DNA of 64,000 nucleotides from Serratia bockelmannii (lineage in GTDB: Bacteria; Pseudomonadota; Gammaproteobacteria; Enterobacterales; Enterobacteriaceae), in NCBI RefSeq assembly GCF_008011855.1, contig NZ_VOUX01000033.1:682001-746000 (forward strand), in the 5' to 3' direction. Positions 26,642 to 36,800 of this stretch are shown here, piece after piece (the stretch's first letter is position 1; the number at the start of each line of letters is the position of its first letter). The position numbers and the translations under genes were made by a program. Under the pieces are notes generated by a model, which saw only the letters and a list, made by a program, of their open reading frames with translations, was not told where the DNA came from and made no database searches.

Positions 26642-26658
26642 TACACAAAGGTTAAACG
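26642..26658 (-). promoter_or_regulatory. Possible PhoP-box-like direct repeat upstream of lpxO
   Basis: On the minus strand CGTTTA-ACCTT-TGTGTA matches the (T/G)GTTTA-N5-(T/G)GTTTA PhoP pattern with one mismatch per half, about 160 bases before the lpxO start. Such matches occur by chance in AT-rich spacers. Confidence 0.25.
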
Positions 26659-26680
26659 AAATGATAAATGAGGGGCGATA

Positions 26681-26704
26681 AAAAAGGCCGCCGAAGCGGC
26701 CTTT
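26681..26704 (-). terminator. phoH terminator
   Basis: Stem AAAGGCCGC/GCGGCCTTT with CGAA loop, flanked by A-tract and T-rich sequence; 15 bases after the phoH stop, with six Ts downstream on the minus strand. Confidence 0.9.
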
Positions 26705-26719
26705 CCATTAGCGGATAGG

Positions 26720-27508
26720 TTAACTGTAAGCGTTGAGCGTGCGCTGGCACAAAGCGGAGCGTACGCAGTCCTGTTTTTCAAAGCGGATAACGCCGATCAT
26801 CTCGTCCTCTTCGAAGCGCTCCAGCGCGTCGCTGAGACCGGATTTCACGCCGCGCGGCAAGTCGCACTGGGTCACGTCGCCGTTAACGATAACCGTCACG
26901 TTTTCGCCCAGGCGGGTCAGGAACATTTTCATCTGGCTGGCGGTCACGTTCTGGGCTTCATCCAGGATAACGACCGCATTTTCGAAGGTGCGCCCGCGCA
27001 TATAAGCGAACGGCGCAATCTCCACCTTGCCGATTTCCGGCCGCAGGCAGTACTGCATAAAGGAAGATCCTAAACGGCGCACCAGAATGTCATACACCGG
27101 GCGGAAATAAGGCGCGAACTTCTCGGAGATATCCCCCGGCAAGAAACCGAGGTCTTCATCCGCCTGCAAAACAGGACGGGTAACGATAATCCGATCCACC
27201 TCTTTATGGATCAGCGCCTCCGCCGCCTTGGCGGCGCTGATGAATGTTTTGCCACAGCCCGCTTCGCCGGTGGCGAAGATCAGCTGCTTATTCTCTATGG
27301 CTGATAAGTAATGACCCTGAGCTTCGGTTCTAGCCTCGATGGGTGAGCTATCGCGCTTGTCTCGCGCCATGCCGATAGACTCGACTCCCCCCATTTGCAC
27401 CAGCGAGGTCACAGACTCTTCTTCCAGCTGGCGATGACTACGAGCGTCACGACGAATAACGCGTTTCGCTTCACGACGTGCTTTGATCACTGCTTTCTGT
27501 CTACCCAT
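26720..27508 (-). CDS. phoH: PhoH family ATPase
   Basis: Cytoplasmic P-loop ATPase of the PhoH family, linked to phosphate starvation and RNA metabolism; the biochemical role is unsettled. 262 residues: a basic N-terminus, Walker A GEAGCGKT, the PhoH block VTRPVLQADEDLGFLPGDISEKFAPYFRPVYD, Walker B VVILDEAQNV, and the TQCDLPRG motif. It is shorter than the E. coli PhoH record (354) but has the complete PhoH domain. An AAGGT lies seven bases before the ATG. I saw no clear Pho box upstream. Confidence 0.9.
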   Translation of the reverse strand: MGRQKAVIKARREAKRVIRRDARSHRQLEEESVTSLVQMGGVESIGMARDKRDSSPIEARTEAQGHYLSAIENKQLIFATGEAGCGKTFISAAKAAEALIHKEVDRIIVTRPVLQADEDLGFLPGDISEKFAPYFRPVYDILVRRLGSSFMQYCLRPEIGKVEIAPFAYMRGRTFENAVVILDEAQNVTASQMKMFLTRLGENVTVIVNGDVTQCDLPRGVKSGLSDALERFEEDEMIGVIRFEKQDCVRSALCQRTLNAYS

Positions 27509-28178
27509 AGTGGCACCTTACAGTTTGTTTCACCTACCGCAACGGCCAGGCCGCGCGATTATGTTTCACACACGTATTAGGTTTTGGCCTCCTCCGAGCC
27601 AATAAGAGCCAAGGGACAAGGTGAATCGACGGCAACGCTTAAGCGCCGTGTCTTCACGGGACAACGCGGACTGCATCAATAAACGTGGAGTAAAAAGCGA
27701 TGAGATTCGGTAGCGATAAGAGTGCGGAGTTGCCGGTAAAAGAGAGTCGGAGAGAGAACCCTCGTTACAACGAGAAATCAGGGGAGATGTGTTATTTTTT
27801 CTTTCCAGCCCAACCAAGGACTTTACCATTAGCGATCCCCGCAGTGATATTTACAGCTTCAAGCTGTGCACCCTGTGAAAACTACCGCCAGATGATTACA
27901 GTATAATGACATTCAATCCGGTCGCGTTACTAAAATGTAAAAAAATTTTATATGCTTTGTTTTTAGTTATCGCTAAAACACTATATCACGCACGACACGT
28001 CATTCCACAAGAATTTATAATCTATAAATATCAATTAATTGCAATTAAATACCGCGAATGACACTTTGGTTTCCTGATTAAATTTTGCGCAGTTTAAAAG
28101 TGCGGGCGGTGAAAACTTTTTAATCCATAGGCCTGGTGTCGAATTGACTTTCGACGCTCAATCTCTCGTACGGCAGGT
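27509..28178. other. Non-coding region between phoH and efeB, about 670 bases
   Basis: No convincing gene: the longest frames (87 codons minus at 27566-27829, 68 codons plus at 27700-27906) lack ribosome sites and family resemblance. The right half is AT-rich. One perfect 7+1+7 inverted repeat (27853-27867, ACAGCTT and its complement) looks like an operator of unknown protein. Confidence 0.5.
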
Positions 28179-28205
28179 AAAACGAGGCAGGCGATCCCAC
28201 CTCGT
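28179..28205 (-). terminator. efeB terminator
   Basis: Stem ACGAGG/CCTCGT with 12-base loop that can pair further, followed on the minus strand by four Ts; 11 bases after the efeB stop. Confidence 0.6.
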
Positions 28206-28215
28206 CATTCCGGCT

Positions 28216-29514
28216 TCAGGCCTTGAGCAGGCCGCTGGCCAGATAATCGCCGCCCTCTTTCACGCCCGGCAAGACGAAGAAATATCCGCCGCCAATCGGC
28301 TTGATGTATTCCTCCAGCGCTTCGCCGTTCAGCCTTTTTTGCACCGTCAGGAAGCCTTTCTCCAGATCGGCCTGATAGCAGACGAACAGTAGCCCCATTT
28401 CCAGCTGCCCGGCATTGGAGACGCCAAGGGAATAACTGTAGCCGCGCCGCAGCATCAGGTTGCTTTGGCTTTCCGGCGTGCGCGGGTTAGCCAGCCGGAT
28501 GTGCGCATCCATCGGGATCACCTTGCCGTCGGGATCGTTCGCGTAATTCGGCTCGTCATGTTCATGCTTCATGCCCAGCGGCGCCCCGCTGTGCTTCTCG
28601 CGGCCGAAGATGGTTTCCTGCTCTTGCAGCGGCGTGCGATCCCAAAACTCGACGCGGAAACGAATAATGCGCGCCGCCTGATAGCTGCCGCCCGCCGTCC
28701 ACGCCGGTTCACCGACGCTGTCGCCGACCCACACCACTTTATCCATCAGCGGTTTGTCGTCGGTTTTCGGGTTGGCGGTGCCGTCTTTGAAACCCAACAG
28801 GTTAATCGGCGTCTCTTTGCCTTTGCTGCGCGCGGCGTGCGCGGAGATGAACCCTTCCCGCTTCCAGCGCACGCTGAGCAGATCCGGAGAGTGCTTGATG
28901 ATATCGCGCAGCGCGTGGAGAGCGGTTTCATTGGTGTTGGCGCAGATCTGCAGCAGCAGATCGCCGTGGCAAAGCCCGGCGTCCAACGCATCGTTGGGGA
29001 AACGGGTCATTTTCTGCAATTTCAGCGGCTTGTGCGCCTGCAGACCAAAGCGTTCATCAAACAGCGATGCGCCGACCGAGACGGTGATGGTCAGGTTGTC
29101 CGGGTAAATCTCCGGCCCCATGATGCCGGAATCGAGCGGCGGCAGCTTGGCGTCCACCTCCGGCGCCTTGCCGCCGTGGGTCAGGAAGGCGATGCGATCG
29201 GTCAGCAGCCGGAACAGGCGCTCCAGATCCGCTTTGCTGGTCGCCAGCACATCGAACGCCACCAGCATCATCGCCGCCTGTTGCGGGGTCAGCACCCCAG
29301 CCTGATGGCGGCCATAAAACGGCTGTTTCTGCCAGCGCTCATCCTGCGGCGTCGCCAACGGCTCCGCCGCGTTGCCCGCCGCCTGCGCCAGGCGGGTGCC
29401 GCCCAGCGCCAGCGCGCCCAGCCCCAACCCTTGCAGCAAACGACGCCGCGAAGGCGATGCCGCCCCCTGAGAGTGCGGATGCGGCCCGCTGTGCGGGCCT
29501 GCCTTGTTGCTCAT
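28216..29514 (-). CDS. efeB: Deferrochelatase/peroxidase EfeB (DyP type)
   Basis: Periplasmic heme DyP-type peroxidase of the EfeUOB iron uptake system, exported folded by Tat. 432 residues. The twin-arginine signal is [18 protein letters not shown] (about 23-40). The DyP signature GFKDGTANP (GxxDG) carries the distal aspartate, and the heme arginine lies in the [21 protein letters not shown] area. It follows efeO by 11 bases, so it is the third gene of the operon. Intact. Confidence 0.95.
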   Translation of the reverse strand: MSNKAGPHSGPHPHSQGAASPSRRRLLQGLGLGALALGGTRLAQAAGNAAEPLATPQDERWQKQPFYGRHQAGVLTPQQAAMMLVAFDVLATSKADLERLFRLLTDRIAFLTHGGKAPEVDAKLPPLDSGIMGPEIYPDNLTITVSVGASLFDERFGLQAHKPLKLQKMTRFPNDALDAGLCHGDLLLQICANTNETALHALRDIIKHSPDLLSVRWKREGFISAHAARSKGKETPINLLGFKDGTANPKTDDKPLMDKVVWVGDSVGEPAWTAGGSYQAARIIRFRVEFWDRTPLQEQETIFGREKHSGAPLGMKHEHDEPNYANDPDGKVIPMDAHIRLANPRTPESQSNLMLRRGYSYSLGVSNAGQLEMGLLFVCYQADLEKGFLTVQKRLNGEALEEYIKPIGGGYFFVLPGVKEGGDYLASGLLKA

Positions 29515-29525
29515 AACCGTATGCC

Positions 29526-30662
29526 TCAGTCCAGGCCCAACACGCCGCGCAGTTGGGAAAGATCTTCCGCCAGCGTGGTGATCGGCCCTTTCAACGCATT
29601 GCGATCGGCATCGGTCAGCTTCTCATAGGACTCATAGCCGTCTTTGGTTTGGTACTTCGCCAAGATGGTGTCCACGGTTTTGAAGTTGGCGTCGATCTTG
29701 TCCAGCAGCGGCTTATTGGCCTTGACCAGCAGCGGGCGCAGCAGGTTGACTATCTTCTGCGCACCGTCGACGTTGGCCTGGAAGTCCCACAGATCGGTGC
29801 GGCTGTAGCGGTCTTCTTCACCGCTGATCTTGCTGGCCGCCACCTCTTCGATCAGCCCGGCTGCGCCGCCCACCACTTTGCTCGGCGGGAAGGTCAGTTC
29901 ACTCACGCGTTTTTGAAGCTCAACGGTGTCGTGATACAGACGATCGGCATATTTGCCCATGTCTTTGGTCGAGTTGTCGGCAAACAGCGCCTTCTCGAGG
30001 CGGTGGAAACCGGTGAAGTTAGGATCCGCCGCTTTCTTCTCGTAGTCGTCTTCGCGGGCATCGATGCTGCCGTCCAGATCGGAGAACAGCTCGGCGATCG
30101 GCTCAATGCGCTCATAGTGCTGGCGGGTCGGCGCGTACAGCTTGCGCGCCTGCTCCACGTTACCGGCCTTCACCGCGTCGGTGAACAGCTTGGTCTGTTT
30201 CACCAGCCCATCGACTTCTTTGGTGACGTAGACTTTGTATTCGGCGATCGGGCCAACCAGATCCAGCGCGCTCGGTTTGCCCTCGGTCGCGCCGTTGGCC
30301 GCTGCGGTGACGGTCAGTTTGCCTTTCGGATTGCTCAGCAGCCCGCAGGTCATGTCATATTCGCCCGCTTCCAGCGTGGCGGTCATTTTCTGGGTGAAAC
30401 CCGGCGCGATGTTCTCGCGCTCTTCCACCACCATCACCCCTTTCAGGATTTCCCATTCGACGTTTTTCTGGCTGGTGTTGTGCACCACAAACTGCGTCTT
30501 GCCGGCCGGGACCGTCAGCTGCATCGGTTCGCACTGCTTGTCGTTGACCGTGACCTTGACCTGCGGCACGTCCGCCGCCAAGGCGTCGATGCTCAGCGCA
30601 AACGCCGGGATAGCCAGTAATGCTGCGTGCAACGCCTTGCGGCGAAATAACGGAGTAGACAT
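29526..30662 (-). CDS. efeO: Periplasmic iron-binding component EfeO
   Basis: Periplasmic protein with an N-terminal cupredoxin-like domain and a C-terminal M75 imelysin-like domain. 378 residues (E. coli 375), signal peptide [29 protein letters not shown] cut before ADVPQVKV. The imelysin metal motif is in [10 protein letters not shown], and [27 protein letters not shown] is nearly identical to E. coli. I chose ATG 30662 with AGGGA seven bases upstream; an ATG at 30683 forms a TAATG overlap with the efeU stop but has no binding site. Confidence 0.95.
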   Translation of the reverse strand: MSTPLFRRKALHAALLAIPAFALSIDALAADVPQVKVTVNDKQCEPMQLTVPAGKTQFVVHNTSQKNVEWEILKGVMVVEERENIAPGFTQKMTATLEAGEYDMTCGLLSNPKGKLTVTAAANGATEGKPSALDLVGPIAEYKVYVTKEVDGLVKQTKLFTDAVKAGNVEQARKLYAPTRQHYERIEPIAELFSDLDGSIDAREDDYEKKAADPNFTGFHRLEKALFADNSTKDMGKYADRLYHDTVELQKRVSELTFPPSKVVGGAAGLIEEVAASKISGEEDRYSRTDLWDFQANVDGAQKIVNLLRPLLVKANKPLLDKIDANFKTVDTILAKYQTKDGYESYEKLTDADRNALKGPITTLAEDLSQLRGVLGLD

Positions 30663-30682
30663 ACGAGATTCCCTATTAAACA

Positions 30683-31528
30683 TTAATGATTGATTTTACG
30701 TTGCGCCGGGGCCGCTGCCGGCTCCGCGCGCTGCGGCAGGAAAAAGAAAATCAGCGCCGGGATCAGATACAGGAAGTAGACCGCCACTTCGCTGACCGTT
30801 GGGGCTTCCTGATAGCCGAGAATGCCTTCCAGCAGAGTACCGAACAGCGAATGGGTCGACAGGGTGCTGCTGAAATCGAAGGCGATGTCCTGGAAATGGT
30901 TCCACAGACCGGCTTCGTGGAAGGCGCGGATCGCCCCGGCGGCCAGGCCTGCGGCGACGAACAGAATGAACAGGCTGGTCCATTTGAAGAATTTGGCCAG
31001 GTGCAGCTTCACCCCGCCCCAGTAAATCATCATACCCAGCACGATGGCGGCCACCAGACCGAGCACCGCACCGATCGGCGCCGCGGCGCCCACGTCTTGC
31101 TGAAACGCCGCCAACAGGAAGAACACCGACTCCAGCCCTTCACGCGCTACGGCGAAGAACACCATCGCCACCAGCGCCCAACCCTGCCCTTTGCCAGCGT
31201 TAAGCGCCTGATCGATCGCGCCTTCCAGATGCACCTTGACCGATTTGGACACCTTACGCATCCAAAACACCATATAGGTGAGGATCAGCACCGCCACCAC
31301 CGCCACGATGCCTTCAAACAGCTCCTGCTGTTTTTGCGGGAACTCGCCGGTGGTCTCATTGATGAAGATGCCGAGCGCCAGACACAGCGCCGCGGCGACA
31401 ATCACGCCGATCCACACCGTACCGAGCCATTGGCTGCGCTGCGTGCGTTTCAGGTAGCTGGCGATCAGGCTGACAATCAGCGCAGCCTCCAGCCCCTCGC
31501 GGAACATGATAAGAAAGGGAACGAACAT
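30683..31528 (-). CDS. efeU: Ferrous iron permease EfeU
   Basis: Inner-membrane Ftr1/OFeT-type iron permease, first gene of efeUOB. 281 residues with seven membrane segments. Both iron-handling REGLE motifs are present ([13 protein letters not shown] near residues 9-21 and [16 protein letters not shown]). The frame is uninterrupted, unlike the frameshifted, cryptic copy in E. coli K-12. A Fur box lies about 100 bases upstream, and the CpxAR and acid responses known from E. coli cannot be judged here. Confidence 0.96.
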   Translation of the reverse strand: MFVPFLIMFREGLEAALIVSLIASYLKRTQRSQWLGTVWIGVIVAAALCLALGIFINETTGEFPQKQQELFEGIVAVVAVLILTYMVFWMRKVSKSVKVHLEGAIDQALNAGKGQGWALVAMVFFAVAREGLESVFFLLAAFQQDVGAAAPIGAVLGLVAAIVLGMMIYWGGVKLHLAKFFKWTSLFILFVAAGLAAGAIRAFHEAGLWNHFQDIAFDFSSTLSTHSLFGTLLEGILGYQEAPTVSEVAVYFLYLIPALIFFFLPQRAEPAAAPAQRKINH

Positions 31529-31617
31529 AAATAATCACCCCTGAATAGACCGCGGCGGCAGAGAAAACTGACTCGAAATGAGCGGCGGCAACTCTGTAAA
31601 GAAACGTAAAATACAAC

Positions 31618-31636
31618 GAGAGTGATTATCATTCTG
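31618..31636. promoter_or_regulatory. Fur box upstream of efeUOB
   Basis: The 19-base site around TGATTATCATT matches the Fur consensus at 15 of 19 positions on the minus strand; it is about 90 bases before the efeU start. Confidence 0.85.
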
Positions 31637-31723
31637 CCAAGAAGAAATACAAGAGGCGCAAGCGTGATTTTTTCTAATCAAATGTCGCCAGGTGTTACAG
31701 TTGAGTGACAGTGGCGAACAGGC

Positions 31724-31752
31724 AAAAAGAAGGGGCGCTCTGCGCGCCCCTT
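31724..31752 (-). terminator. putP terminator
   Basis: Stem AAGGGGCGC/GCGCCCCTT with five-base loop, then CTTTTT on the minus strand; 22 bases after the putP stop. Confidence 0.9.
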
Positions 31753-31773
31753 GCTGACTGACATCGAACGGCG

Positions 31774-33258
31774 TTATACCGTTTTGTACTCGGCTTCCGC
31801 CTGATCGAAACGTTCGGTCATGGTGGAGGAAGGCTGGCGGCCCATCAGGCTCACAACCACGATGGCGAAACAGCCCAGAATAAAGCCCGGGATGATTTCA
31901 TACAGGCCCAGCCATTCATACTGTTTCCAGACGATCACCGTCACCGCACCGACCAGCATCCCGGCCAGCGCGCCGTTGCGGGTCATGCGCGACCACATCA
32001 CCGAAATCAGCACAACCGGGCCAAAGGCGGCGCCGAAACCGGCCCAGGCATAGCTCACCAGGCCCAGTACGCGGTTTTCCGGGTTGGCCGCCAGCGCGAT
32101 GGCGATCAACGCCACCACCAGCACCATCACGCGGCCGACCCATACCAGCTCACGCTGGCTGGCGCCTTTGCGCAGAAATGCCTTGTACAGGTCTTCAGTG
32201 ATCGCACTGGAGCACACCAGCAGCTGGCAGCTCAGGGTACTCATGACCGCCGCCAGAATCGCCGACAGCAGCACGCCCGCCACCCAAGGGTTGAACAACA
32301 ACATCGCCAGTTCAATGAACACGCGTTCGCCGTTCTGCGACACGTTACCGGCTTGATCCGGGTTATTGGCGAAGTAAGCAATGCCGAAGAAACCGACGGC
32401 GATGGTGCCGGCCAGGCACAGGATCATCCAGGTCATGCTGATGCGACGCGCGCTGCGGATGGTGCGGTGAGAATCCGCCGCCATGAAACGCGCCAGGATG
32501 TGCGGCTGGCCGAAATAGCCCAGGCCCCAACCCAGCAGCGACAGGATGGCGACGAAGTTCAAGCCCTTCAGCATGTCGAGGTTGGCCGGGTTCTGCGCCT
32601 GGATCACCAGCATCGAGGTATCGATGCCGCCGACGGCGAAGATCACGATCACCGGCGTCAGGATCAGCGCGAAAATCATCAGGCTGGCCTGCACGGTGTC
32701 GGTCCAGCTCACCGCCAGGAAACCGCCGATAAAGGTGTAGAGGATGGTCGCTGCGGCGCCGGCCCACAGGGCGGTTTCGTAGCTCATGCCGAAGGTGCTT
32801 TCGAACAGGCGCGCGCCGGCCACGATGCCGGAGGCGCAGTAAATGGTGAAGAACACCAGGATGACGATGGCCGAGATCACCCGCAGCAACTTGCTGTTGT
32901 CTTCAAAGCGGCTGGTGAAATAGTCCGGCAGCGTCAGGGCGTTGTTGTTGGCTTCGGTATGTACGCGCAGCCTTCCTGCCACCAGCTTCCAGTTCAGGTA
33001 AGCGCCAATGGTCAGGCCGATGGCGATCCAGCTTTCGGAGATGCCGGAGAGGAAGATGGCGCCCGGCAGGCCCATCAGCAACCAGCCGCTCATGTCGGAA
33101 GCGCCGGCGGACAGCGCGGTCACCACGCTGCCCAAACTGCGACCGCCGAGAATATAGTCATCAAAGTTGTTGGTTGCCCGGTAGGCAAGCAGGCCGATCA
33201 GCACCATCCCGAAAATGTACACCAGGAAGGTCACCAGCATAGGTGTGCTCATTGTCAT
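31774..33258 (-). CDS. putP: Sodium/proline symporter PutP
   Basis: Inner-membrane Na+/L-proline symporter of the SSS family. 494 residues, about thirteen membrane segments. Signature regions include FDDYILGGRSLGSVVTALSAGASDMSGWLLMGLPGA, with the sodium-site aspartate and serines, and GYFGQPHILARFMAADS. The start MTMSTPMLVTF aligns with E. coli MAISTPMLVTF and has GGAGA five bases upstream. It is divergent from putA with 571 bases of control region between. Confidence 0.97.
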   Translation of the reverse strand: MTMSTPMLVTFLVYIFGMVLIGLLAYRATNNFDDYILGGRSLGSVVTALSAGASDMSGWLLMGLPGAIFLSGISESWIAIGLTIGAYLNWKLVAGRLRVHTEANNNALTLPDYFTSRFEDNSKLLRVISAIVILVFFTIYCASGIVAGARLFESTFGMSYETALWAGAAATILYTFIGGFLAVSWTDTVQASLMIFALILTPVIVIFAVGGIDTSMLVIQAQNPANLDMLKGLNFVAILSLLGWGLGYFGQPHILARFMAADSHRTIRSARRISMTWMILCLAGTIAVGFFGIAYFANNPDQAGNVSQNGERVFIELAMLLFNPWVAGVLLSAILAAVMSTLSCQLLVCSSAITEDLYKAFLRKGASQRELVWVGRVMVLVVALIAIALAANPENRVLGLVSYAWAGFGAAFGPVVLISVMWSRMTRNGALAGMLVGAVTVIVWKQYEWLGLYEIIPGFILGCFAIVVVSLMGRQPSSTMTERFDQAEAEYKTV

Positions 33259-33509
33259 TTAATTCTCCACTTTCATTATTATTCGCGTTTCGCTCCGGCC
33301 AAGCCGGCGCCGGTAAACCCACGCGCAATGCATTTCACTGGCCGCCGCGCCGGAACGTGGCGCAGCCTGCGAGCAAGTGCAGGTAAAATAGTTTCTGCCC
33401 GTAATTGTTGACCGTCGGTTATCCTAGATGAGCCTTTCATCAACCAACAAGATATTTAACAACAAAGTTACACAAAGTTTACCCTGCGTCACATTTACCG
33501 GGCTCAAAG

Positions 33510-33708
33510 GTTGCACTCACGACAAACAAAATGAGTTGCACCCTGCTATTACCCTCATATACCGCAAGGTAAAGCGCCTGCGGCGTAATAAACCCCGCCG
33601 CGTTCGCTCAATAACGCAACATTCGTGCCAACTGCCTGTGTTAAAAAATCGATGAAACTCACACTTCGTTCATCCGCCTGATTTAACAAGGTTGCACAAA
33701 GTTGCAAC
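33510..33708. promoter_or_regulatory. put control region with GTTGCA PutA operator sites
   Basis: Four GTTGCA hexamers, the E. coli PutA recognition word, occur at 33510-33515, 33535-33540, 33691-33696 and 33701-33706, plus an inverse TGCAAC at 33703-33708. The last pair is exactly 10 bases apart, one helical turn. Without proline PutA is expected to bind here and repress putP and putA. Confidence 0.75.
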
Positions 33709-33749
33709 ATGCAGGATATTGTCTGCATTCTTGACACCACACATCACAC

Positions 33750-33828
33750 GAACCTATCCCAACAGGCTTTCCAGCCTGCTGTTTGTCTAGCCTGATGGGA
33801 TAGGTTCTAAACACAGGAGTTGGATAGG
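33750..33828 (+). promoter_or_regulatory. putA leader stem-loop with alternative pairings
   Basis: Two arms of 12 bases pair perfectly (33750-33761 with 33796-33807). The stem can extend past one mismatch with CAGGCT (33763-33768) pairing AGCCTG (33789-33794). A second AGCCTG copy (33773-33778) competes to form a local TTCC-loop hairpin. CCTATCC of the first arm also has another complement, GGATAGG, at 33822-33828, one base before the putA ATG. A switch in translation or transcription is possible but untested. Confidence 0.5.
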
Positions 33829-33829
33829 C

Positions 33830-36800
33830 ATGGGCACTACCACAATGGGCGTGAAACTCGACGAGGCAACACGCGACCGGATCAAGAGCGCCGCGCAGCG
33901 CATCGATCGCACGCCGCACTGGCTCATCAAGCAGGCCATCTTTAATTACCTCGAGCGTCTCGAGAGCGGTACCGATATTCCTGAAATTCCAGCGCTGGCC
34001 GCTGCGGGCCAGCCTGAAGCGGACGACATTATGCCGCAAGCGCAGGAAGAGTCACACCAGCCATTCCTCGATTTCGCCGAACAAATTCTGCCGCAATCGG
34101 TGACCCGCGCCGCCATCACCGCCGCCTATCGTCGCCCGGAGACCGAAGCGGTGCCGATGTTGCTCGAACAGGCGCGATTACCTGCCGATCTGGCTCAGGC
34201 TACTCACAAAATGGCCTACGGCATCGCCGAGAAGTTGCGTAACCAAAAAAGTGCAAACGGCCGCGCCGGCATGGTGCAAGGCCTGCTGCAAGAGTTCTCC
34301 CTCTCCTCGCAGGAAGGCGTAGCGCTGATGTGCCTGGCGGAAGCGCTGCTGCGCATTCCGGACAAACCGACCCGCGATGCCCTGATCCGCGACAAGATCA
34401 GCAACGGCAACTGGCATTCGCACCTCGGGCGCAGCCCGTCGCTGTTCGTCAACGCCGCCACCTGGGGCCTGCTGTTCACCGGCAAGCTGGTGTCGACCCA
34501 TAACGAAGCCAATCTGTCCCGCTCGCTGAACCGCATTATCGGCAAGAGCGGCGAGCCGCTGATCCGCAAAGGCGTGGACATGGCGATGCGCCTGATGGGC
34601 GAACAGTTCGTGACCGGCGAAACCATCGCCGAGGCGCTGGCCAACGCGCGCAAGCTGGAAGAAAAAGGTTTCCGCTACTCCTACGACATGCTGGGCGAAG
34701 CCGCCCTGACCGAGGCCGACGCCCAGGCCTACCTGGTTTCCTACCAGCAGGCGATCCACGCCATCGGCAAAGCCTCCAACGGCCGCGGCATCTATGAAGG
34801 CCCCGGCATCTCCATCAAATTGTCCGCCCTGCACCCGCGCTACAGCCGCGCGCAGTACGAACGCGTGATGGAAGAGCTTTACCCGCGCCTGCTGTCGCTG
34901 ACCCTGCAGGCACGCCAGTATGATATCGGCATCAACATCGATGCCGAAGAGGCCGACCGACTGGAAATCTCGCTCGATCTGCTGGAGAAGCTGTGCTTCG
35001 AGCCGCAGTTGGCCGGCTGGAACGGCATCGGTTTCGTGATCCAGGCCTACCAAAAACGTTGCCCGTTCGCCATCGACGCGGTGATCGACATGGCGCAACG
35101 CAGCCGCCGTCGCCTGATGATCCGTCTGGTGAAAGGCGCTTACTGGGACAGCGAAATCAAACGCGCCCAAATGGATGGCCTGGAAGGTTATCCGGTTTAC
35201 ACCCGCAAGGTGTACACCGACGTATCCTACCTGGCCTGCGCCCGCAAGCTGCTGTCGGTGCCGAACCTGATTTATCCGCAGTTCGCGACCCACAACGCCC
35301 ATACGCTGAGCGCCATCTATCACCTGGCCGGCAATAACTACTATCCTGGCCAGTATGAGTTCCAATGCCTGCACGGCATGGGTGAACCGTTGTACGAACA
35401 GGTAGTGGGCAAAGTGGCCGACGGCAAACTGAACCGCCCTTGCCGCATCTATGCACCGGTCGGCACCCATGAAACGCTGCTGGCTTACCTGGTGCGCCGC
35501 CTGCTGGAAAACGGCGCCAACACCTCGTTCGTCAACCGCATCGCCGACGCCACCCTGCCGCTCGACGAGCTGGTGGCCGATCCGGTCAGCGCCGTGGAAG
35601 CGCTGGCGGCCAGCGAAGGCCAGATTGGTCTGCCGCATCCGCGCATTCCGCTGCCGCGCGAGCTGTATGGCGAGAAACGTACCAACTCCAGCGGCCTGGA
35701 TCTGTCCAACGAACAGCGTCTGGCCTCACTCTCCAGTGCCCTGCTCACCAGCGCTAGCCATCCATGGCGCGCGGAACCTATCATCGATGCCGAGTTGGAT
35801 CAGGGCGTCGAGCAGCCGGTGATCAACCCGGCAGAGCCAGGCGATGTGGTCGGCTACGTGCGTGAAGCCACCGAAGGCGAAGTCAGCCGTGCGCTCGACG
35901 CCGCCGCGGCCGCCGGCCCAATCTGGTTCGCTACGCCGCCGACGGAGCGCGCCGCGATCCTCGAACGCGCCGCCGAACTGATGGAAAGCCAGCTGCAAAG
36001 CCTGCTGGGCATTCTGGTGCGTGAAGCGGGTAAAACCTTCAACAACGCCATCGCCGAAGTGCGCGAAGCGGTCGACTTCCTGCACTACTACGCCGGCCAG
36101 GTGCGCGACGACTTCGCCAACGACAGCCACCGCCCGCTGGGCCCGGTGGTCTGCATCAGCCCGTGGAACTTCCCGCTGGCGATCTTCACCGGCCAAATCG
36201 CCGCCGCGCTGGCGGCGGGCAACAGCGTGCTGGCCAAACCGGCCGAACAAACGCCGCTGGTGGCCGCGCAGGCGGTGCGTATCCTGCTGGAAGCCGGCAT
36301 TCCGCAAGGCGTGCTGCAGCTGCTGCCGGGCCAGGGTGAAACCGTCGGCTCGACGCTGGTTAACGACGCCCGCGTCCGCGGCGTGATGTTTACCGGCTCC
36401 ACCGACGTCGCCGGCATTCTGCAGCGCAGCATCGCCGGCCGTCTGGATCCTCAAGGCCGTCCGACGCCGCTGATCGCCGAAACCGGCGGCCTGAACGCCA
36501 TGATCGTCGACTCCTCCGCCCTGACCGAACAGGTGGTGACTGACGTAGTGGCCTCCGCCTTCGACAGCGCCGGCCAACGCTGCTCCGCGCTGCGAATCCT
36601 GTGCATTCAGGAAGACGTGGCCGAGCACACGCTGCAAATGCTGCGCGGCGCGATGGCCGAATGCCGCATGGGCAATCCGGAGCGCCTGTCGACCGACGTG
36701 GGCCCGGTGATCGACGCCGAAGCCAAAACCGGCATCGAACGCCACATCCAAGCGATGCGTGCCAAAGGCCGCAAGGTCTACCAGGCCGCCAAAGGCAGCG

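Noticed and set aside
27566-27829. 87-codon minus-strand frame downstream of efeB region, upstream of phoH
   Set aside because: No ribosome site, Ser/Arg/Leu-rich random-looking translation, and it lies in the upstream region of phoH.
30686-31534. 282-codon plus-strand frame exactly opposite efeU
   Set aside because: Mirror frame of efeU; residues are His/Gln/Arg-rich without any motif.
33750-33807. Terminal inverted repeats of a small mobile element
   Set aside because: The 12-bp arms enclose only 34 bases, with no target-site duplication evident; an RNA or operator structure is more likely.
34178-35638. 486-codon minus-strand frame inside putA
   Set aside because: Antisense shadow of a firmly identified gene; no ribosome site or family resemblance.
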